Origin: ZC4RG25 sp023428365
GTDB taxonomy: Bacteria > Pseudomonadota > Alphaproteobacteria > Rhizobiales > Hyphomicrobiaceae
Direction: 5' to 3'
DNA: 64,000 nucleotides
Assembly: GCA_050283925.1 (NCBI GenBank)
Contig: JBNOAI010000007.1
Span: 248,001 to 312,000, forward strand
How positions within the stretch are numbered: position 1 is the stretch's first letter; every line of letters begins with the position of its first letter. The position numbers and the translations under genes are program-made. Shown in pieces: positions 59,782-64,000 of this stretch. A model generated the notes under the pieces. It ran no database searches. It was not told the DNA's origin and saw nothing but the letters and a program-made list of their open reading frames with translations.

Positions 59782-61383
59782 ATGATCGTCAAGCCTTACA
59801 TCTCGCGTCGAGCATTCGTTGGCGGTGCCGGCGGCCTGTTGCTGGCGCGTTCGTTTCCGGCCCGCGCACAGACCTCGCCCGTGAAGGGCGGAACGCTGCG
59901 CTTTCTTGTCGATCCCGAACCGACCGGCCTTGTTCCCGTTGCGGACACGACCGGCGCCAACGTCATGTTGAGCTGCAAGATCACCGAGGGTTTGTACGGC
60001 TATAACCTGGACTTCTCGCTGCGTCCGCAGCTGGCGGTCAGCCACACCATATCGCCCGACGGCAAGGAGATCGTCTTTAAACTGAGGCAGGGCGTGAAAT
60101 GGCATGATGGACAGCCATTCACGGCTGCTGACGTTGTCTTCTCGCTTTCAACGCTGAAACGTACCCATCCGCGCGGTCGCGCTACCTTCGCGAACATGGA
60201 TGACATTGGTGCGCTGGATGATCATACCGTTGTTGTGAAGCTGTCGAAGCCCGCGCCGTATCTGTTGAATGCGCTGGCAGGCCAGGAATCGCCGATCGTC
60301 CCGAAGCACATCTACGGCGATGGCGATCCGACCAAGAACCCGCGTAATCAGGCTCCGATCGGCACAGGTCCGTTCGTTTTCAAGGAGTGGCAGCGCGGCA
60401 GCCACATGATCTTCGAACGCAACCCGAATTATTGGGATCCGGGCAAGCCCTACCTCGACCGCATTATCGCGCGTTTTATTCCGGACGCGGCAGCGCGCTC
60501 GATTGCTTTCGAGACCGGCGAAGTGGACGTCGGCGGCGACTACCCGATCCCGTACAGCGATGTCGAGCGGATTAAGGCCAACCCGAACATCGGTTACGAG
60601 ACGGCAGGCTACGGTTACGGTCCCAACATTTCCTGCATCGAGTTCAATCTCGACAATCCGAACTTCAAGCGCCTTGAGGTTCGGCAGGCGATCGCTCACG
60701 CCGTCGACAAGAACGCCATCCTGCAGAATGTTTTCTACGGTTTCGGCGAGATCGCGACGGGCCCTATCCATCAGGCCCATACCCAATTCTATACGGGCGA
60801 CGTGAAGAAGTACGCCTTCGACCCGGCCCTGGCGAACAAGATCCTGGACGATGCAGGCGTGAAGCGCGGTGCTAACGGTGTCCGGTTCTCGGTCAGCCAT
60901 GATCCGCTTCCCATCGGCAGCTTCCATCACCAGACGGCGGAATACCTTCGTCAGGCGCTGTCCAAGGTCGGCATCGATGTGACGTTGCGCAACTCGGATA
61001 TGCCTGGCTACATCAAGCGCGTTTACGCCGATCGGACGTTCGATTTCGTCAACAACACGATGACGAACTCGCCCGATCCCACTCTCGGCGTGCAGCGTTT
61101 CTTCTGGTCGAAGAACTTCAAGCCCGGCGTGCCATTCTCAAACGGCTCGAACTATTCAAACCCGAAGGTGGATGAGCTGCTCGAAGCGGCGCAGATCGAG
61201 CCGGATACGAAGACGCGGGCTCAGCTCTTCTATGACTTCCAGAAGATCATTGCTGAGGACGTTCCCAATATCTACACGATCGCGATCCAGACCTTCACGC
61301 TGCACTCAAAGAAGCTGATGGACCACTCGATCACTGCTGACGGCATCCACGCCAATCTCGCCGACGCCTACTTGGTCGCGTGA
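59782..61383 (+). CDS. family 5 (DppA/OppA-like) substrate-binding protein
   Basis: A 533-residue periplasmic binding protein with a twin-arginine-like signal (SRRAFVGGAGGLLLARSFPARA). Family 5 segments: GGTLRFLVDPEPTGLVP, QLAVSHTISPDGKEIVFKLRQGVKWHDGQPFTAADVVFSL (in two parts), IGTGPFVFKEWQRGS. It binds the peptide-like ligand for the permeases that follow. The stop overlaps the permease start as TGATG. Confidence 0.9.
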   Translation: MIVKPYISRRAFVGGAGGLLLARSFPARAQTSPVKGGTLRFLVDPEPTGLVPVADTTGANVMLSCKITEGLYGYNLDFSLRPQLAVSHTISPDGKEIVFKLRQGVKWHDGQPFTAADVVFSLSTLKRTHPRGRATFANMDDIGALDDHTVVVKLSKPAPYLLNALAGQESPIVPKHIYGDGDPTKNPRNQAPIGTGPFVFKEWQRGSHMIFERNPNYWDPGKPYLDRIIARFIPDAAARSIAFETGEVDVGGDYPIPYSDVERIKANPNIGYETAGYGYGPNISCIEFNLDNPNFKRLEVRQAIAHAVDKNAILQNVFYGFGEIATGPIHQAHTQFYTGDVKKYAFDPALANKILDDAGVKRGANGVRFSVSHDPLPIGSFHHQTAEYLRQALSKVGIDVTLRNSDMPGYIKRVYADRTFDFVNNTMTNSPDPTLGVQRFFWSKNFKPGVPFSNGSNYSNPKVDELLEAAQIEPDTKTRAQLFYDFQKIIAEDVPNIYTIAIQTFTLHSKKLMDHSITADGIHANLADAYLVA

Positions 61384-62402
61384 TGGGTGTTGGGGGAGAC
61401 AACAAAGCCATCGCCGTGGCTGCTGCAGTTGCGCGGGGAACCTTACGGTTCCTCGTTCGAACTGTGCCGACCATGGCCATCATCGTCGCCCTCAACTTCT
61501 TTCTGCTGAAGCTCGCTCCCGGCGACGCTGCCGACGTTATGGCTGCGGAATCGGGAGCGGCGACCGCGGAAACAATGGCCGCACTCCGAGAGCGGTTCGG
61601 GCTGGATATGCCCGTGCTGCAGCAATTTTTGAACTACGTTTGGGGACTGCTGCATTTTGACCTCGGGCATTCGGCACGGTTCGGCGTGCCGGTGACAGAG
61701 GTCATCATGAGCCGGTTGCCGAGCACACTCCTGCTCATGGGCACCGCACTCGGTATGGCTCTCATTCTTGGCATTGCAGCCGGTACGGTGATGGCGTCTC
61801 GTGTCGGCACCTTTACTGACAGAGCGCTGTCGGCGCTCGTGCTGTTGTTTTACTCGATCCCCTCGTTCTGGGGTGCGCTGATGCTGATTGTTGTTTTTTC
61901 CGTGAAGCTCGGCTGGCTGCCGAGCAGTGGTAGCGGAACCATCGGCTTTCAGGGCTCGGCCTTCGCCCAGGCGATGGATACTGCACGTTATCTCGTTCTG
62001 CCAGCAACGTCGCTCGCCCTTTTCTTTATCGCGATTTATGCGCGGTTGATCCGCGCGAGCATGCTGGAAGTTGCTCGGCAGGATTATGTGCGGACCGCGC
62101 TGGCCAAGGGGCTTTCGCCGGCGCGCATCTCGATCATGCACGTTTTGCGGAACGCTCTTATTCCTGTCACGACCGTCGCGGGCGTGCATTTTGGCATTTT
62201 GCTGGGCGGGGCTGTCGTCGCTGAAACGGTATTCGCCTGGCCAGGTCTTGGCAGTCTCGCCTTACAGACGGTTCTGGCGCGGGACTTCAATGTCCTGCTC
62301 GGCATCCTGTTGCTGTCATCGTTCCTTGTCATCGTGGTGAACATTCTTACCGATCTGCTCCATGCGCTGCTTGATCCTCGGATCAGGGATGGTGCCCATT
62401 GA
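61383..62402 (+). CDS. ABC transporter permease, DppB/OppB type
   Basis: A 339-residue permease with six membrane segments. It shows the family pattern: N-terminal TM (TVPTMAIIVALNFFLLKLAPGD), LRERFGLDMPVLQQFLNYVWGLL, DLGHSARFGVPVTEVI, the EAA-like DYVRTALAKGLSPARI and PVTTVAGVHFGILLGGAVVAE. The ATG at 61383 follows the TGA of the binding-protein gene in TGATG; a GTG one codon earlier is possible. Confidence 0.9.
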   Translation: MGVGGDNKAIAVAAAVARGTLRFLVRTVPTMAIIVALNFFLLKLAPGDAADVMAAESGAATAETMAALRERFGLDMPVLQQFLNYVWGLLHFDLGHSARFGVPVTEVIMSRLPSTLLLMGTALGMALILGIAAGTVMASRVGTFTDRALSALVLLFYSIPSFWGALMLIVVFSVKLGWLPSSGSGTIGFQGSAFAQAMDTARYLVLPATSLALFFIAIYARLIRASMLEVARQDYVRTALAKGLSPARISIMHVLRNALIPVTTVAGVHFGILLGGAVVAETVFAWPGLGSLALQTVLARDFNVLLGILLLSSFLVIVVNILTDLLHALLDPRIRDGAH

Positions 62403-63241
62403 CCGGCTCAAATGACGTTCTGCGCAGTCTGTTGCGCAATCCGAGTTCGGTGATCGGTTTCATCATTGTCGCCATTGTCATCGGCATGGCGGCGACGGCG
62501 GACATTTTTTACCCGAACGATCCCTTCGACATGGTCACGCGGCCCTATCTGTGGCCCGGTCAGAATCCGGCCTACCCATTGGGGTCGGACAACTTTGGAC
62601 GTGATGTCGCTGCGGGCATCTTCCATGGCGCGCGCGTCTCCCTGTTGATCGGGGTCATGGCCGCCGGCATCTGCATTTTCATCGGCACTTTGATCGGTGC
62701 GGTTAGCGGCTATTTCGGCGGATGGATCGACGGGTTGTTGACGCGCGTCACCGAAGCCATTCAGACGATGCCGTCATTTCTATTTCTGATCGTGCTGGTC
62801 GCCATCTTCCAGCCGACCGTGACAACCATCACGATCGGAATCGGCATTGTTTCCTGGCCAACGGTCGCTCGTCTCGTGCGGGCGGAATTCCGCGCCTTGC
62901 GCGCGCGGGAGTTCGTGCAGTCCGCGCAGAGCCTGGGCTTCTCCAATGGCTATATCATTTTCCGCGAAATCCTGCCCAACGCTCTGCCGCCGCTGATCGT
63001 CACGACGTCTGTGATCGTCGCGACTGCGATCCTGAATGAATCCGCCCTCGCATTTCTGGGATTGGGCGATCCGAACTTGATGAGCTGGGGCACGATGATT
63101 GGCAACGGGCGCGCCGTCATCCGCACGGCGTGGTATCTGAGTGCGATACCGGGCAGTGTCATCGTGCTCGCAGTGCTCGCGATCAACCTGCTTGGGGAGG
63201 CTCTCAACGACGCGATGAACCCACGTCTGGCGGAAGGATAA
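62399..63241 (+). CDS. ABC transporter permease, DppC/OppC type
   Basis: A 280-residue permease with six membrane segments and DppC hallmarks: YPLGSDNFGRDVAAGIFHGARVSLLIG and the EAA loop FVQSAQSLGFSNGYIIFREILPN, then NESALAFLGLG and PSWG-type motif MSWGTMIGNGR. The TTG start overlaps the upstream stop (TTGA). Confidence 0.9.
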   Translation: MTGSNDVLRSLLRNPSSVIGFIIVAIVIGMAATADIFYPNDPFDMVTRPYLWPGQNPAYPLGSDNFGRDVAAGIFHGARVSLLIGVMAAGICIFIGTLIGAVSGYFGGWIDGLLTRVTEAIQTMPSFLFLIVLVAIFQPTVTTITIGIGIVSWPTVARLVRAEFRALRAREFVQSAQSLGFSNGYIIFREILPNALPPLIVTTSVIVATAILNESALAFLGLGDPNLMSWGTMIGNGRAVIRTAWYLSAIPGSVIVLAVLAINLLGEALNDAMNPRLAEG

Positions 63242-63244
63242 GGC

Positions 63245-64000
63245 GTGCGGAACGACGTAGTTGATTCCCCGATTGTGACATCCGCTTCTGGCGAAAGTGC
63301 GGGTCGCAGTCCGACGGCGCCAATCCTCTCCGTTGATGATCTTCACATCGCGTTCAAGACGCGAGAGGGCTGGGGCGAGGTCGTGCGAGATGTCTCGTTC
63401 GACGTCCATGCCGGCGAAACGGTCGCCATGGTCGGCGAGTCGGGGTCTGGCAAAAGCGTCTCGGCGCTGTCGATTTTGAAGCTGCTCCCGGAACGTCAGA
63501 CACGCATCGGCGGCCGCATCGAGATTTGTGGACGGGATATCACCGATCTGTCGAACCGCGAGATGATGGACATCCGTGGCCGCGACGTGGGCGTCATCTT
63601 TCAGGAGCCGATGACCAGCCTCAATCCGGTCTACAGCGTCGGCTTCCAGATTACCGAGATGCTTCGCCAGCATCGCAGGATGTCTCAGTCCGAGGCGTGG
63701 GCTGAAGCGCGGCGGCTGCTCGATCTGGTTCGCATCCCGGATGCAGCGCGACGTATCGGTCAGTTCCCGCATGAACTGTCCGGCGGGATGCGTCAGCGCG
63801 TCATGATCGCCATCGCAATGGCCTGTCAGCCGAAGCTGCTGATTGCCGATGAGCCGACGACCGCTCTCGACGTGACGGTGCAGGCGCAGATTCTCGATCT
63901 GCTGCAATCGCTTCAGAAGGAAATGGGCACCGCAATCCTGTTCATCACGCACGATATGGGCGTGGTGGCGGAAATCGCGGATCGCGTGCTGGTCATGTGC
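63245..64000 (+). CDS. ABC transporter ATP-binding protein, DppD/OppD type (partial)
   Basis: The first 252 residues of a peptide-type ATPase; the frame is open at the window edge. After a short leader, ILSVDDLHIAFKTREGWGEV begins the NBD. Walker A GESGSGKSVSAL, Q-loop VIFQEPMTSLNP, signature LSGGMRQRVMIAIAM, Walker B LLIADEPTTALD and H-loop FITHDMGV are intact. The GTG start follows GGAAGGATAAG. It would be followed by a DppF partner or be a double ATPase. Confidence 0.9.
   Translation, partial: MRNDVVDSPIVTSASGESAGRSPTAPILSVDDLHIAFKTREGWGEVVRDVSFDVHAGETVAMVGESGSGKSVSALSILKLLPERQTRIGGRIEICGRDITDLSNREMMDIRGRDVGVIFQEPMTSLNPVYSVGFQITEMLRQHRRMSQSEAWAEARRLLDLVRIPDAARRIGQFPHELSGGMRQRVMIAIAMACQPKLLIADEPTTALDVTVQAQILDLLQSLQKEMGTAILFITHDMGVVAEIADRVLVMC

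Noticed and set aside
1..64000. CRISPR array, transposase or phage structural genes
   Set aside because: No regularly spaced repeats and no such proteins were seen on either strand.

Overview
The window is a high-GC alphaproteobacterial chromosome segment. Gene order (glyA-nrdR-ribD-ribE-ribBA-ribH-nusB-thiL-hppA, then bamE / cytochrome bc1 chaperone / DUF177 / plsX-fabH-ihfA-merR) and single-gene markers (ALA synthase HemA, an LdtR-type MarR regulator next to an L,D-transpeptidase) point to Hyphomicrobiales, most likely the Bradyrhizobium/Afipia/Rhodopseudomonas group. The genus is an inference. No phage genes, transposases or CRISPR array were seen.

Layout. 1-5.6 kb: a partial extensin-like protein, an enoyl-CoA hydratase-family hydrolase, the ldtR/L,D-transpeptidase pair, and hemA behind a perfect FNR/FixK-type box. 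5.7-15.1 kb: glyA, nrdR, the riboflavin genes, nusB, thiL and a proton-pumping pyrophosphatase; the RibA half of RibBA lacks its zinc cysteines. 15.3-21.1 kb: bamE facing away from a bc1-chaperone gene, DUF177, plsX, fabH, ihfA, a MerR regulator and a phosphopantetheinyl transferase.

21.1-33.95 kb: a putative genomic island. An intact tRNA-Gly(CCC) gene lies at its right end and a direct repeat of that tRNA's 3' half lies at its left end. It carries a complete-looking exopolysaccharide locus: a LuxR-type regulator without a visible phospho-acceptor Asp, a seven-gene minus-strand operon whose genes all overlap (priming transferase, GT2, Wzz-like protein, polymerase, GT4, a flippase-GH16 fusion, ExoF-like exporter), and a divergent sugar aminotransferase and SDR. 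No integrase is visible.

34-42 kb: a strongly self-complementary 140-nt segment (candidate structured RNA), a small acidic orphan protein, an Fbp-type binding protein and fused permease, then an Ugp-like ABC transporter (ATPase, binding protein, two permeases) with an attenuator-like hairpin. 42-50 kb: an inverse-autotransporter/beta-helix surface protein, carboxy(nor)spermidine dehydrogenase and decarboxylase flanking an opposing dsbB/DUF5993 pair, a translationally coupled DUF262 / nucleotidyltransferase-like pair that looks like a conflict or defence module, and a terpene-cyclase-like protein.

50-64 kb: a class V aminotransferase, an Lrp/AsnC regulator, and a catabolic cluster made of two AhpD-like proteins, an FAD monooxygenase-like protein, hydantoinase/oxoprolinase subunits HyuA and HyuB, and a Dpp/Opp-type ABC importer that runs off the window edge. 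Tight overlaps within the ABC genes and the AhpD pair suggest one uptake-and-degradation pathway; its substrate cannot be read from the sequence.
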